This document shows, in pieces, positions 9,122 to 18,655 of a stretch of 64,000 nt of DNA (positions are counted from its first letter, which is position 1; each line of letters opens with the position of its first letter). The stretch spans positions 1,674,001 through 1,738,000 of the forward strand of contig NZ_CP033896.1 of NCBI RefSeq assembly GCF_003813965.1, written 5' to 3'. This stretch comes from Corynebacterium choanae (lineage in GTDB: Bacteria > Actinomycetota > Actinomycetes > Mycobacteriales > Mycobacteriaceae). A program made the position numbers and the translations under genes. The notes below the pieces were generated by a model that was not told where the DNA came from, did no database searches, and saw only the letters and a program-made list of their open reading frames with translations.

Positions 9122-10765
9122 GTGGCAGTCACCGAATCCTCCCCCAAGGAACCGGAACTCACCGGCACCGATGCAGCACAGCCAACAGCTGTGAAAAAGA
9201 CGGCCAAAAAAACCGCACGTAAAGCTGCTAGGAAAGCAGCGCCGCGGGCGGCTCGTGCTGCCGTAACCCCGGAGGCAACACCAGCAACGCCAGCTGCTCC
9301 TGCCGCTGAACAGCCGGCGAAAAAAACTGCGAAGAAAACGGCACGCAAAGCAGCGGCGAAAACTTCGCCGGTTACCGACGACACGGCAGCAGCTGACACC
9401 CCTGTCGCTGCAGCAGCGAAAAAAGTAGCGAAGAAAACTGCGAAAAAAGCAGCCAAAAAAACTGCTCGGAAAGCGGCGAAGAAAACCACATCGGCCGCGA
9501 AGAAGACTGCAGCAAGCAAACAAGCAACTAAAGCGGCAACAAAGAAACCTGTAGCCGACGACGAAGACGAAGACGTGATCGTCGACGACGAGCTCGACAC
9601 CGACGATGACATGGATGACGTCGACGATGTTGACTTTGACTTCACCGACGATGACGACGACTTCGACGATGACGGGCTGCCGGCCGACGAAGACAACGAA
9701 GACGTCGACGACGACGACGAAGATAGCGACGACGAATCCGACGATGAAGCCGACGACGGCTCCAGCGTCTGGGACGAGGACGAATCAGCGGCACTGCGGC
9801 AAGCACGCAAAGACGCTGAACTCACAGCCTCAGCCGACTCTGTTCGCGCCTATCTCAAACAGATCGGTAAAGTGCCGCTGCTTAACGCAGAACAGGAAGT
9901 CTCCCTCGCGAAGCGCATCGAAGCGGGACTGTTTGCCGACTATCGTCTCAGCGAGCTGGAAAAAGCGAAAGCTGCCGGCGACAAGGACGTCAAACTCACC
10001 CCGGCGACAAAACGCGACCTCAAAGCGATCATCCGCGACGGCCGGAAGGCCAAAGATCACCTGCTAGAAGCCAACCTGCGTCTGGTGGTCTCGCTTGCCA
10101 AACGCTACACCGGCCGAGGGATGGCGTTTTTGGATCTTATCCAAGAAGGCAACCTTGGTCTGATCCGTGCTGTGGAAAAGTTCGACTACACCAAGGGCTA
10201 TAAATTCTCGACGTACGCCACCTGGTGGATCCGGCAGGCAATCACCCGCGCCATGGCCGACCAGGCACGGACGATTCGTATCCCGGTACACATGGTCGAA
10301 GTCATCAACAAACTCGGCCGCATTCAGCGCAAGCTGCTGCAGGATCTGGGTCGCGAACCCACCCCTGAAGAACTCGCCCAAGAGATGGCCATCGATGTTG
10401 ATAAGGTGCTCGAGATTCAGCAATATGCTCGCGAGCCAATCTCTCTCGATCAAACCATCGGCGACGAAGGTGATAGCCAACTCGGGGACTTTATTGAAGA
10501 CTCCGAAGCGGTCGTTGCTGTGGATGCGGTGAGCTTCACCCTGTTGCAAGATCAACTCAAAGACGTGCTGCACACCCTTTCCGAGCGGGAAGCCGGTGTG
10601 GTTCGCCTTCGCTTCGGTCTCAATGACGGCATGCCACGTACCCTCGATGAAATCGGGCAGGTCTATGGTGTGACCCGCGAACGTATCCGGCAGATCGAAT
10701 CGAAAACCATGTCGAAGCTGCGACACCCGTCCCGCAGCCAGGTGCTCCGCGACTATCTCGACTAA
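9122..10765 (+). CDS. sigA: RNA polymerase primary sigma factor SigA
   Basis: The main sigma factor, directing RNA polymerase to housekeeping promoters. The 547-residue protein has three parts. Residues about 20-145 are Lys/Ala-rich repeats (KKTARKAA type), resembling histone H1 tails. Residues about 148-220 are almost wholly Asp/Glu. The conserved sigma-70 core follows: region 1.2 ([16 protein letters not shown]), region 2 ([54 protein letters not shown]), region 3, and the region 4 helix-turn-helix ([20 protein letters not shown]). The GTG start has AAAGGG about 6 bases upstream. A nested hairpin follows the stop. Charge-rich N-termini are typical of actinobacterial HrdB/SigA proteins. Confidence 0.98.
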   Translation: MAVTESSPKEPELTGTDAAQPTAVKKTAKKTARKAARKAAPRAARAAVTPEATPATPAAPAAEQPAKKTAKKTARKAAAKTSPVTDDTAAADTPVAAAAKKVAKKTAKKAAKKTARKAAKKTTSAAKKTAASKQATKAATKKPVADDEDEDVIVDDELDTDDDMDDVDDVDFDFTDDDDDFDDDGLPADEDNEDVDDDDEDSDDESDDEADDGSSVWDEDESAALRQARKDAELTASADSVRAYLKQIGKVPLLNAEQEVSLAKRIEAGLFADYRLSELEKAKAAGDKDVKLTPATKRDLKAIIRDGRKAKDHLLEANLRLVVSLAKRYTGRGMAFLDLIQEGNLGLIRAVEKFDYTKGYKFSTYATWWIRQAITRAMADQARTIRIPVHMVEVINKLGRIQRKLLQDLGREPTPEELAQEMAIDVDKVLEIQQYAREPISLDQTIGDEGDSQLGDFIEDSEAVVAVDAVSFTLLQDQLKDVLHTLSEREAGVVRLRFGLNDGMPRTLDEIGQVYGVTRERIRQIESKTMSKLRHPSRSQVLRDYLD

Positions 10766-10789
10766 AACAGCAACACAAGCTTTTCCTCC

Positions 10790-10856
10790 CACCACCACAC
10801 CCAGCAGGGGTTGCAACGAAACTGCACCGTTTCGACCCCGTGGGGCTGTGGTGGTG
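10790..10856 (+). terminator. Three-tier nested hairpin after sigA
   Basis: The outer stem pairs 10790-10799 with 10847-10856 (10 bp), a middle stem pairs 10807-10811 with 10835-10839 (5 bp), and the innermost pairs 10817-10822 with 10829-10834 (6 bp). Only three T residues follow. The structure begins 25 bases after the sigA stop. Confidence 0.75.
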
Positions 10857-11005
10857 TTTGCTATATCCACACCAATCGATTCATGGCCATCTGCCGCAGC
10901 CCGGGAAAAACTCTCCGTCGGGTGGGTGGTCAAAGCTGCGCGTGCCACACAATTTGCCGCCCTCACAGCGCCGCGAAACCACCTCCGCAACAGAGTCAGA
11001 TCGGG

Positions 11006-12439
11006 TTATCCGTAAACCTGGTGTGGTGGGGCTGCTGACAGTCGATGAACCTGACCGCCTGGATAGCTAAAGTGGGTGGCTTGTGCTGGGGCAGCTACCG
11101 GCACAAGTTGCCCCACTAACGCCTGCTCTTGTGCGGTGAGTTGATAACGATCGGGCAGACCGCGGCGGCCATATGCCAGCCGCCGATGTAACCATTCCAG
11201 CGGCCCTGGAAGACCTGCCAATTCCAAACCGGTTGCGATAATCACCGTCACCGCCCAAATCAGCAATCCATACAACGTCGCATGATAGGCTCCACCGACC
11301 ACCGGAATAGCCGCAAAAGAAAACGGTGTGAACAGCAGCAGACACAACACTGACTGCAACACATAGCCAGTCATTGACCGTTTTCCCAAAGCAACAAGTG
11401 GCAGCAGCCACCACATCACTGGTGGTTTTCCAGCAGCCGCTCGCGCATCTGCGATTCGCTGCAGCGGAATACACGCCAAAGCAATACCGGCGACGATCGC
11501 CGGACCTGTAGCAAATCCTGTTTGCGCATTTACGACGCTGAGGATGTCCATCAGTGTTTGATCACCATCAGTCCAGATGATCCAAATTTGTGGGATTGCT
11601 GTGGCAAGTCCCACTACCCCGCCGATAACTACCGTCCACCAAAGCAAGGTGGTGTGCTGTGCAGCATTTCGCAACAACGATCGGCGCCCAGCAACAAAGC
11701 CCACCAAAATCACCGGCATCACCATGAGTGCTTCTACCGGCAGCGCCGTTAACCCAACTGCCAAAAACGCCAGATTTTCACGAAAGTATTCGGCGTAACT
11801 TGCTGCGAACTGCGGGTGCTCAGCGCCGCCTTCCAAAGCAATACTGAGCTGGTGATCAACATCGCCATATTCCCGACTCGCCCACACCCCAAACACTCCA
11901 ACTGCAGTAAAGAGCAGCGACAGTGCGTAGCACACACCCGCAATCCACAGCAGAATCTTGTCACGTGCAGACATCAAACAGGCGGTGATAATTCCTGCAA
12001 CCCCATAGAACAGCATGATGTCGCCCCAAAACAGGGTTGTCAGATGCACCACGCCAAATAGTGCCAAAATCCCATATCGACGAATGAGAAGCAGGCGCGC
12101 CCGGCGCAGTGGAAACTGCTTGCGCCACAGACTTACTGCGATCATTCCTAGGCCGTAGCCGAGCAGGGTTGCAAACATTGGAAGCCCCCGGACGTGAGTA
12201 AGCAGCACCCCAAGCGACATGGCGATACGGTCTGCTGTTGCAGCCTCGCCAATTCCGCCTAGTTCAGCAAAGCGGCCAAGAGTCGGGTCAACCAACCAAA
12301 ACGTCGTAATGTTGGCGATAAGGATCGACAACAATGTCAACCCCCGTGCCACGTCAGGGCTGAGGAGTCGTCGCCGCTGCGTGACAGGAGTTTGATCCGT
12401 CACGGATGTGGTGGCGGCAATAGGTAATGATTGATCCAA
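11006..12439 (-). CDS. DUF418 multi-pass membrane protein (YeiB family)
   Basis: A 477-residue integral membrane protein. About ten hydrophobic segments are visible, beginning with LTLLSILIANITTFWL after the basic RRRLLSPDVARG lead that is typical of this family, and ending with the DUF418 domain (GKRSMTGYVLQSVLCLLLF, GLELAGLPGPLEWLHRRLAYG). YeiB-type proteins are proposed transporters or acyltransferase-like proteins; no substrate can be named. The start is a TTG: AAGGAAA lies 5 bases before it and no ATG or GTG fits. It is convergent with sigA and in line with the DUF4190 gene, separated by 112 bases. Confidence 0.87.
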   Translation of the reverse strand: MDQSLPIAATTSVTDQTPVTQRRRLLSPDVARGLTLLSILIANITTFWLVDPTLGRFAELGGIGEAATADRIAMSLGVLLTHVRGLPMFATLLGYGLGMIAVSLWRKQFPLRRARLLLIRRYGILALFGVVHLTTLFWGDIMLFYGVAGIITACLMSARDKILLWIAGVCYALSLLFTAVGVFGVWASREYGDVDHQLSIALEGGAEHPQFAASYAEYFRENLAFLAVGLTALPVEALMVMPVILVGFVAGRRSLLRNAAQHTTLLWWTVVIGGVVGLATAIPQIWIIWTDGDQTLMDILSVVNAQTGFATGPAIVAGIALACIPLQRIADARAAAGKPPVMWWLLPLVALGKRSMTGYVLQSVLCLLLFTPFSFAAIPVVGGAYHATLYGLLIWAVTVIIATGLELAGLPGPLEWLHRRLAYGRRGLPDRYQLTAQEQALVGQLVPVAAPAQATHFSYPGGQVHRLSAAPPHQVYG

Positions 12440-12551
12440 CGGATTTCCTTTGTACGGTAGATGGCAAAATCACGAAACAGGTTATTGATGGTTGTGTAAT
12501 AAACCCGCAGCGGCAGCAGGTATGCGCCGCACACCAATTTCTCTTGCGTTT

Positions 12552-13397
12552 CTAAGCCTCGCGCAGCGGTGCAGTGTCTTGAGGCTTGTCCCAAGCCGGC
12601 GCGAGGTCAGCGGGATCCGATTGGGTAAGACCCTCAACAGCTCCATCGATACCTTCAGTGATAAGTTCTTTCATCCAACCACCCTCCGGCCACCGCTGGT
12701 CAAGGGCATCATTGCTGCATTGGCGGATCTCGTCTGCTTGCGTTTTAGACACGACCTGGTCAGCTTCAGCAAAACAATCGGTAACAGCCGAAATGGTGTC
12801 GGTTTCAAGGTAAGCGATCAGGCCCAACACCACCATCGGCATACTGGCAATACCAAGCAGAGAGCACAGTAGTCCTGTCCAAGCTGCGCCTTTTCCGGCG
12901 GTGAATTCCGCTTGCCGCAGCCGTATTAACGCCACGATGGCAGCAATAATCCCCACGACACCGGTGGCAACAGCGAGCACCCATCCCACCAAAGTTAGAG
13001 CAAGCAACACAGTAATAACGCCGAAAATCAGCGCAACTGTCGCCGCAGCAGGCTGGCGCCGCACTGTGCTGCCGCTAACATCGACAGGGTGGTGACGTGC
13101 ACCTGCATAGCCGGGTTCGCCAAGATAGCCGATCACATCGGTTTCGTTGAGCTGCCGAAAATAGTGAATCTGTGGTGATTGTGCGGCAGGTGGGATCAGT
13201 AACTGTTCACTTGCTTGGGTTGGTTGCGGATCCGTCTCCGGGGTTACTGGATGTGCGCCTACCGGCAGAGTTTGTGGTGTAATCCCGGAAGGAACATCAG
13301 GGTGAGGCCACCTAGCCTGCATACCAGTGGGCATCGCGGAGGGATCCTCCGGTGGCACTGGGTGAGGATCACGGTGTTGATCCGGGAATTCATTCAT
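12552..13397 (-). CDS. DUF4190 domain membrane protein
   Basis: A 281-residue protein with a Pro/His/Gln-rich cytoplasmic N-terminal half (residues 1-115). Two or three hydrophobic segments follow (VALIFGVITVLLALTLVG, VLAVATGVVGIIAAIVALI and, after AGKGAAWTG, LLCSLLGIASMPMVVLGL), the layout of DUF4190. The C-terminal 75 residues are acidic, with a cysteine pair (TDCFAEADQ, IRQCSND) that could form a disulfide outside the membrane. I chose the ATG giving MNEFPDQH; the frame is open 99 bases further but that part has no domain content. No function is known; families of this build are often secretion- or envelope-associated. Confidence 0.8.
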   Translation of the reverse strand: MNEFPDQHRDPHPVPPEDPSAMPTGMQARWPHPDVPSGITPQTLPVGAHPVTPETDPQPTQASEQLLIPPAAQSPQIHYFRQLNETDVIGYLGEPGYAGARHHPVDVSGSTVRRQPAAATVALIFGVITVLLALTLVGWVLAVATGVVGIIAAIVALIRLRQAEFTAGKGAAWTGLLCSLLGIASMPMVVLGLIAYLETDTISAVTDCFAEADQVVSKTQADEIRQCSNDALDQRWPEGGWMKELITEGIDGAVEGLTQSDPADLAPAWDKPQDTAPLREA

Positions 13398-13924
13398 GAT
13401 GCGTTGAAGCTTTCCGATGATAGTTAGCAGATTCGAATCACCACGTGCTTTTACAGGCGGTAAGAACGCTAGGTTCGTTGGGGCTAACTTTAGCAAGGTA
13501 GCCTATCGCCGTTGGATGAATCTTCTTGTGCACAGAGGCGATGAACACTCTCGCAGGGACAATCTTGCTGCCCGCGAGAAAGTTGAATAATACCCCGGTG
13601 TCGCCCCGGACATGGTGCACAACACCGAGGCCATCTACCCCCAGTACCGGCGCGGGCACAAAACCCATAGCGCCCTATCCCGCGGCAAGCCTGTGGGTAC
13701 TTTGGATCACCGCAGCTGGTGTCCACCTGCTTGCCGCTTCCCTCACCAACACAGCGGTGATCGTCCCCCACCTCGTGGCTGGGTCATCACTTCCACGCTA
13801 CTGTTGCCCGACTGGGCGTGCCCCGTATTTGGCTGCTCAACACAGACTGCCCGGATGCAGCAACCAGGCGGACAGTCCCCACACCCACATGGGCGTGAGC
13901 TCTTCGCACGCGGCACGGTACCCG
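13398..13924. other. 527-base gap without a convincing gene
   Basis: No open frame here has both a good start and a recognisable product. A + strand frame encodes one hydrophobic stretch (SLWVLWITAAGVHLLAAS, near 13690-13745), but it runs into the antisense of the helicase gene and has no ribosome site. The region probably holds the DUF4190 gene promoter and the helicase 3' end. Confidence 0.4.
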
Positions 13925-15655
13925 TTACCAATTCCGCAAATATTGGATTCGTGCCCGCAATTGTTCTGCGGTGCACAGAGCGGTGGGTGGTCCGCCACAG
14001 GCTTTTCTAGCTTCAGTGTGAATCGCACTGTGCGGACGTCCGGTACGCGCTGCACGCAATGAGACAAGCGCATTCAGTTCCTTTCGCAGCGCTGGGATCT
14101 CTTCGCTGGCTACTGGAACACCTTCTGGCTGTCCGCCTGCTGCCCCAGAGGCTGCAGCACCACTTGCGGAGGCAGGCAAAGACAGCGCTGGATCCCCTTT
14201 ACCATCGCGACGGTCAAGCTGTTCTGCTTGACGCTGGGCGAGAAGTTGTCGCATCTGCTCGGGGTTGAGTAATCCTGGCAACCCGAGATAGTCGGCTTCT
14301 TCTTCGCTGCCCGCTAAGGTGGCGGTGCCGTAGGTGGAACCGTCAAAAATCAGCGAATCAAGCTCCGCTGAGGCGTTGATTGACTCATATTTTTTGTCGC
14401 TATCGTCACCGGGTTCGGTTCGATTCCGATTTGCCTCGGCAAGCAGCTCATCATCCCAGCCCTCTTTGGGACGATCCGGTTTGCCCAGTACATGATCTCG
14501 CTGGGCTTCCAGCTGGGCTGCAAGATCAAGCAGCACCGGAACACTGGGAAGAAATACACTTGCGGTTTCACCAACTGCACGGGATCGAACGAACCGGCCA
14601 ATTGCTTGGGCGAAAAACAGCGGGGTCGATGCGGATGTGGCATAAACGCCAACCGCCAGCCGCGGAACGTCAACCCCCTCACTGACCATGCGGACTGCCA
14701 CCATCCACTCGTCGGTCGACTGGTCGAATTCTTTAATCCGATCAGATGCGCCAGCCTCATCTGACAAGACGACAGTTACTGGCGTGGAGCTGACTGTGGA
14801 AAGAATTTTTGCATAGGCACGAGCAGTTGTTTTGTCTGTTGCAATCACCAAACCGCCAGCATCAGGCATCCGCTCCCGAAGTTGGGTGAGTCGGGTGTGT
14901 GCTGCCCGCAGCACAGCGGGAATCCAGTCCCCTTTCGGATCAAGTGCAGTCTTCCACGCGCGCGCGGTTTGCTCTGCATTCAACGGCTCCCCGAGACGGG
15001 CGGCAAACTCCTCCCCGGCCGAATTTCGCCACTGTGCCTGCCCCGAATAGGCAAGGAATACCACTGGGCGAACCACACCGTCAGCCAGCGCATCGGCATA
15101 GCCATAGGTGTGGTCGGCACGAGATTTCAAATAGCCGCTGCCGTCGTCTTCGTAGCGCACAAATGGGATAGCAGAGTCATCTGATCGAAACGGGGTTCCG
15201 GTGAGTGCAAGTCGTCGCTGCACGTCTGCGTAAGCGATGCGGATACCGTCGCCCCAACTTTTCGCATCACCACCATGGTGGATTTCGTCCATGATGACGA
15301 GTGTGTCCTCAGCAATCGCGATAGCGTTGTGCTTATAGGGGTGCATCGATACTTGGGCATAGGTGACCGCCATACCGTGATAGCTGGGGTTGAGCGCCCC
15401 ATCGTTGGTGAACTTCGGATCCAGGGAAATGCCGAATCGGGCGGCGGATTGTGCCCATTGCACTTTCAGGTGCTCTGTGGGAACCACTACGATGACCCGT
15501 TTCACTGTCCGATCTGCCAGCAGTTTCGCTGCTAGCGTCAGCGCGAAGGTGGTTTTCCCCGCACCGGGGGTAGCGACAGCGAGGAAGTCTTTCGGTCCGG
15601 TGGCCAAATATTTTTCAAGGGCTTGTGCCTGCCACAGGCGCAGCGACTGATTCAC
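13925..15655 (-). CDS. Superfamily II DEAD/DEAH-type helicase
   Basis: A 576-residue ATP-dependent helicase-like protein. The first RecA domain has an upstream glutamine (LRLWQAQAL), Walker A ATPGAGKTT at residues 28-36, VVVPTEHLKVQW, Walker B MDEIHHG and motif III ALTGTPF. The second has VIATDKTTARAYAK, VAVRMVSEGVDVPRL and motif VI QAIGRFVRSR. The last 120 residues contain a short Ala/Ser/Gly linker and a coiled segment. Overall it resembles UvsW/XPB-like helicases in actinobacteria. The start is the GTG that overlaps the stop of the DUF3039 gene by four bases (GTGA), so the two are translationally coupled. Substrate (DNA or RNA) cannot be read from sequence. Confidence 0.88.
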   Translation of the reverse strand: MNQSLRLWQAQALEKYLATGPKDFLAVATPGAGKTTFALTLAAKLLADRTVKRVIVVVPTEHLKVQWAQSAARFGISLDPKFTNDGALNPSYHGMAVTYAQVSMHPYKHNAIAIAEDTLVIMDEIHHGGDAKSWGDGIRIAYADVQRRLALTGTPFRSDDSAIPFVRYEDDGSGYLKSRADHTYGYADALADGVVRPVVFLAYSGQAQWRNSAGEEFAARLGEPLNAEQTARAWKTALDPKGDWIPAVLRAAHTRLTQLRERMPDAGGLVIATDKTTARAYAKILSTVSSTPVTVVLSDEAGASDRIKEFDQSTDEWMVAVRMVSEGVDVPRLAVGVYATSASTPLFFAQAIGRFVRSRAVGETASVFLPSVPVLLDLAAQLEAQRDHVLGKPDRPKEGWDDELLAEANRNRTEPGDDSDKKYESINASAELDSLIFDGSTYGTATLAGSEEEADYLGLPGLLNPEQMRQLLAQRQAEQLDRRDGKGDPALSLPASASGAAASGAAGGQPEGVPVASEEIPALRKELNALVSLRAARTGRPHSAIHTEARKACGGPPTALCTAEQLRARIQYLRNW

Positions 15656-15891
15656 TTGTTGCGCAGTCCTTTGTAGATTTCTTCACATTTAGGGCATACC
15701 GGTGATCCTGGTTTGGCTTGTTTGCGCACCGGGAACACTTCCCCGCAGAGTGCCTGCACCATTTTGCCACTCACTGCAGATTCGATGATTTGGTCACGTT
15801 TGACGTAGTGGAAAAACTTTGGAGTGTCGTCGTCGGTAGTGAACTGGTCTTTGACTTCGGGGCGCTCGAGTGTGGTCGTCGATGTCTTCAC
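15652..15891 (-). CDS. DUF3039 protein
   Basis: A 79-residue protein matching DUF3039: LERPE near the start, DDTPKFFHYVKRDQI, ALCGEVFPV and the C-terminal PGSPVCPKCEEIYKGL. Three cysteines (one in ALCGE, two in CPKC) plus a nearby histidine may bind a metal. The start is a GTG; a CATGAT box ends 8 bases before it and no ribosome site is visible, so the mRNA may be leaderless. Its stop overlaps the helicase start by four bases, so the pair form an operon; the small protein may be a partner of the helicase, which is inference. It is divergent from the DUF3099 gene. Confidence 0.9.
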   Translation of the reverse strand: MKTSTTTLERPEVKDQFTTDDDTPKFFHYVKRDQIIESAVSGKMVQALCGEVFPVRKQAKPGSPVCPKCEEIYKGLRNK

Positions 15892-15935
15892 AGCAACCCA
15901 TCATGCACCAACCGGTGGGGGACTTTCCAACCGAC

Positions 15936-15948
15936 TACACTGGCAGGC
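15936..15948 (+). promoter_or_regulatory. Leaderless-type promoter of the DUF3099 gene
   Basis: TACACT at 15936-15941 is followed by exactly 7 bases and the ATG, with no ribosome site. The intergenic space to the divergent DUF3039 start is only 57 bases, so both promoters are packed together. Confidence 0.55.
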
Positions 15949-16536
15949 ATGTCACGCCCGTCGAAAAAGCCTGGTTCCTCCTCCCCTGAGCATGCATCAC
16001 GCGCCACCGTGAGCAGCGTAGGTGGTCGCAGGTGGCCATTTCGACGTCGTGAAAATGTGCAGCTCATTACTTCTAAACAGTTAACTTATGAGCAGTCACT
16101 GCGGAAACGAGAGATCCGCTACGCATGGCTACAGGGTTCCCGGATCCCCTTCTTTTTACTTTCTGCTTGGGCATATATGGGGTTACATAATCCGTGGCTG
16201 TCAGCGATTTTCTTTACTATCTCGGTACCGCTGCCATGGGTTGCTGTCATGATTGGTAACGGTCAGGGTGAGCCGCGTGATGCTCGCATGAAAAATGTGT
16301 ACAAACCGGATCTGTTGCGCCAAGAGCAGCGGGCAGCAATGACTGCGCTTACCGGGTCAAGCAGCGTTGCAGGTGCACTCCCGGCAGCACCGTCCACTCC
16401 CCCGGACATGCCACCGGGCAAAGTCGATACGTGGGAATTTAATGAGGCGACAGGCAAATGGCAGTCCGCTTCGACGATGTCGCATGATCCAACAAATCCC
16501 TATGCAGCCGCACCGGATGATAAGCAACAGGGATAG
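15949..16536 (+). CDS. DUF3099 membrane protein
   Basis: A 195-residue membrane protein of unknown function. A basic, Ser-rich N-terminus (MSRPSKKPGSS, GGRRWPFRRRENVQLIT) is followed by the DUF3099 core: two close membrane segments, RIPFFLLSAWAYMGLH and WLSAIFFTISVPLPWVAVMI, then IGNGQGEPRD. The C-terminal third is Pro/Ala/Ser-rich and probably disordered. The ATG sits at the predicted transcription start. It is divergent from the DUF3039-helicase operon. The 385 bases after it, up to the methyltransferase gene, hold no gene I can support. Confidence 0.87.
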   Translation: MSRPSKKPGSSSPEHASRATVSSVGGRRWPFRRRENVQLITSKQLTYEQSLRKREIRYAWLQGSRIPFFLLSAWAYMGLHNPWLSAIFFTISVPLPWVAVMIGNGQGEPRDARMKNVYKPDLLRQEQRAAMTALTGSSSVAGALPAAPSTPPDMPPGKVDTWEFNEATGKWQSASTMSHDPTNPYAAAPDDKQQG

Positions 16537-16907
16537 CCGTTGATGAAGAACGCCTGATCATCACAATTTTTCCAGCATCTGCGTCGGCGAGACTCGCCGC
16601 GGCTGCCGCTTTTTACGGCTGCGTCGAGTACCTCGCTGAATTTGCTGCCAGGTCTGTCGCTCCCGCGCTGGGAGTCTTTTCATTAGTAAAAACCCAGTCC
16701 GCGTCAGGCTTTACGACTCGTCTAGCTCTTGCGGTATGTGCCGCATCGCCTAGTGTGCGCAGCAGCAAAAGCAGAAGAGCAAGGCGCGCCTTTCGGTGTT
16801 CCACTCCTCGTCGCGTCCAGGAAGCGTGTGTCCAATTCGCGCTATGCTTCCCGCCTGCGAGTAAACAACAGGCTGGGTGATGGTGTGGCCTTTAGTCAGT
16901 AAGCGGC

Positions 16908-16921
16908 TAGCCTTAAAGACT
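16908..16921 (+). promoter_or_regulatory. Leaderless-type promoter of the methyltransferase gene
   Basis: TAGCCT at 16908-16913 ends 8 bases before the ATG, with no ribosome site between them. Confidence 0.4.
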
Positions 16922-18490
16922 ATGGAACCTCACGCATATTCGCCGACTGCAACGCTGCCCGTGGATGCGATTGCGCACTGGCTGATCGCACACGACTACA
17001 CCGAAGAAGGGGTGCAGCAACTGCTGGGGGCTGCCTATCCGGCACTGTTACGCGGCGAAAAAGTTCCTGCACGCCGCATCCTGCGCGACGCTCCCTCCCC
17101 GCTTGGATTCTTGATTCGACTGTGGCTGCTCAATGATCCGGTTGACATGGGCGAATGCTTGCAGCATTGCCGCCAGGAGGTAATCGATGCGCTCATCGCC
17201 GATGGGGCTATAGTCCGTATCCCCGGAGCAGAAGATCAGCGATCCACAACCTCGACGTGGAAAGCGACTACCCAGCTTTGGCCGCTTTTTGTAGCTGGCG
17301 AGGACCGGTTTGTGTGGTCTGACTTCCCCACGGTGATCACCGGGGAGGCGCCGAAGCCCGATCATGTCCCAGGGGTGGGTCAAGCCTCGCTCACCCTGGT
17401 AGAGGCAGCACAGGAAAGCATGCAAGGTCGAGTACTCGATGTTGGATGTGGAAGTGGCATTTTGATGTTGGCGGCACTCGACCGTGCGACAGCAATAGTC
17501 GGTATCGATATTGCACCCCGTGCGGTGAGATTCGCCAACCGTTCACTGGCAACCTCCCAAGCACGCAATGCACTCAAGGTTCCGGTCTCCATTCGGGAAG
17601 GTTCATGGTTTGCACCGGTGGCTGGTGAACGATTCGACACTATCGTCGCCAATCCACCGTTTGTGATTACTCCACCAGACCAGCAGCTGACCTATCGGGC
17701 AAGCGGACTCGAGTTGGATGGTGCTACTGAGCAGGTGATTGCCGGGTTACGCGACCATCTGGAGATTGGTGGTCGGGCAATTATTCTCGGTTCGTGGATT
17801 TCAACCGCGGAACAGTCGTGGCAGCAGCGGATTGCCAGCTGGTTTCCTGCAGCTGGTGTGGACTGTTGGGTGGTGCAGCGCGACAGTGTGGATCCGGTGC
17901 AATATGTTTCCACCTGGTTGCGCGATGGAGGTGTTGAGCCAACCACTCCCGCCGGGGAGGAACTTATGGATGCTTGGCTGACATATTTAGATCAGGCAGG
18001 TGTTACAGCGATTGGAATGGGACTGGTGTGTGTTGAGCGAATTGCTGATACTCAGCCAACATCGGTGATGTGCGAAACCTTCACCACACCGTTTGCTGGC
18101 TCTGTTGGGCACGAGGTTGCTGAACACTTTCTGCGCGCAGCGTGGCTACGGGAGCAAACCCCGGAAAGCATAGCGAAACAGTGTTTTGCCATCCGCCCCG
18201 GGCTGGTTTTAGAGGATCTTGCCACCGCCAAGGGGGATGATTTTGGTTTTAGTCCGGCTGTGACCAGGCTGACACGGTCGGACGGGATGGGTTTTAGCCA
18301 CGAGGTCGACGATGTGGTGCTCACGTTGCTCAAAGGGTTGCATCCGCAAGGGTTGCCTCTTGCCGCGGTAGTTGAGATGTTTGCGGCCTCTCGGGGGCTT
18401 GACGAGGAGGAATTGCTGCAACCGGTTACAGCGTTACTCGTGGATCTTATTCGCCATGGGCTGGTGCTGCCAGCTGCGCTGTTGGACTAG
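16922..18490 (+). CDS. Class I SAM-dependent methyltransferase, HemK/RsmC-like
   Basis: A 522-residue protein with a central Rossmann methyltransferase domain. SAM motif I is LDVGCGSGILMLAA (about residue 170), the acidic end of strand 2 is VGIDIAPRAVRFA, and motif IV is VANPPFVITPPDQQ, the NPPF/Y type used for modifying nitrogen atoms of glutamine or bases. The N-terminal 150 residues and the C-terminal 180 residues are extra domains; the C-terminal part looks like a winged helix (FSHEVDDVVLTLLKG, GLDEEELLQPVTALL). This build matches a family common in Mycobacteriales. The substrate is unknown. I start at the ATG next to the promoter, because the 15 extra upstream codons add nothing conserved. 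Confidence 0.85.
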   Translation: MEPHAYSPTATLPVDAIAHWLIAHDYTEEGVQQLLGAAYPALLRGEKVPARRILRDAPSPLGFLIRLWLLNDPVDMGECLQHCRQEVIDALIADGAIVRIPGAEDQRSTTSTWKATTQLWPLFVAGEDRFVWSDFPTVITGEAPKPDHVPGVGQASLTLVEAAQESMQGRVLDVGCGSGILMLAALDRATAIVGIDIAPRAVRFANRSLATSQARNALKVPVSIREGSWFAPVAGERFDTIVANPPFVITPPDQQLTYRASGLELDGATEQVIAGLRDHLEIGGRAIILGSWISTAEQSWQQRIASWFPAAGVDCWVVQRDSVDPVQYVSTWLRDGGVEPTTPAGEELMDAWLTYLDQAGVTAIGMGLVCVERIADTQPTSVMCETFTTPFAGSVGHEVAEHFLRAAWLREQTPESIAKQCFAIRPGLVLEDLATAKGDDFGFSPAVTRLTRSDGMGFSHEVDDVVLTLLKGLHPQGLPLAAVVEMFAASRGLDEEELLQPVTALLVDLIRHGLVLPAALLD

Positions 18491-18642
18491 ATCGATACCC
18501 GTCACCGGTGATTCTGATCGTGAAACAATGCAGCGCACAGCAGCCAGGCGTGCGGCGCGATGGCGCCGGCTCGGCTGCAATCTTGGGGATTGGTGACGCA
18601 ACCAACGGATATACAGGTGGGTTTCAATTCCTTGGCTTGGTC

Positions 18643-18655
18643 TAGACTGGCTGCC
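18643..18655 (+). promoter_or_regulatory. Leaderless-type promoter of dtd
   Basis: TAGACT at 18643-18648 is followed by exactly 7 bases and the ATG, with no ribosome site. Confidence 0.55.

Noticed and set aside
8815..9825. 336-codon minus-strand frame opposite sigA
   Set aside because: It reads as Ser/Phe/Ala repeats created by the Lys/Ala and Asp/Glu repeats of sigA on the other strand; no start signal or family.
10064..10990. 308-codon minus-strand frame opposite the sigA 3' half
   Set aside because: Shadow of the conserved sigma core and it runs through the sigA terminator.
13472..13512. Possible DtxR box upstream of the DUF4190 gene
   Set aside because: The best alignment matches only about 10 of 19 consensus positions, near chance.
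16613..16804. 63-codon minus-strand frame with a leucine run
   Set aside because: No ribosome site, no continuation of membrane character, and no family; likely chance in the gap before the methyltransferase gene.
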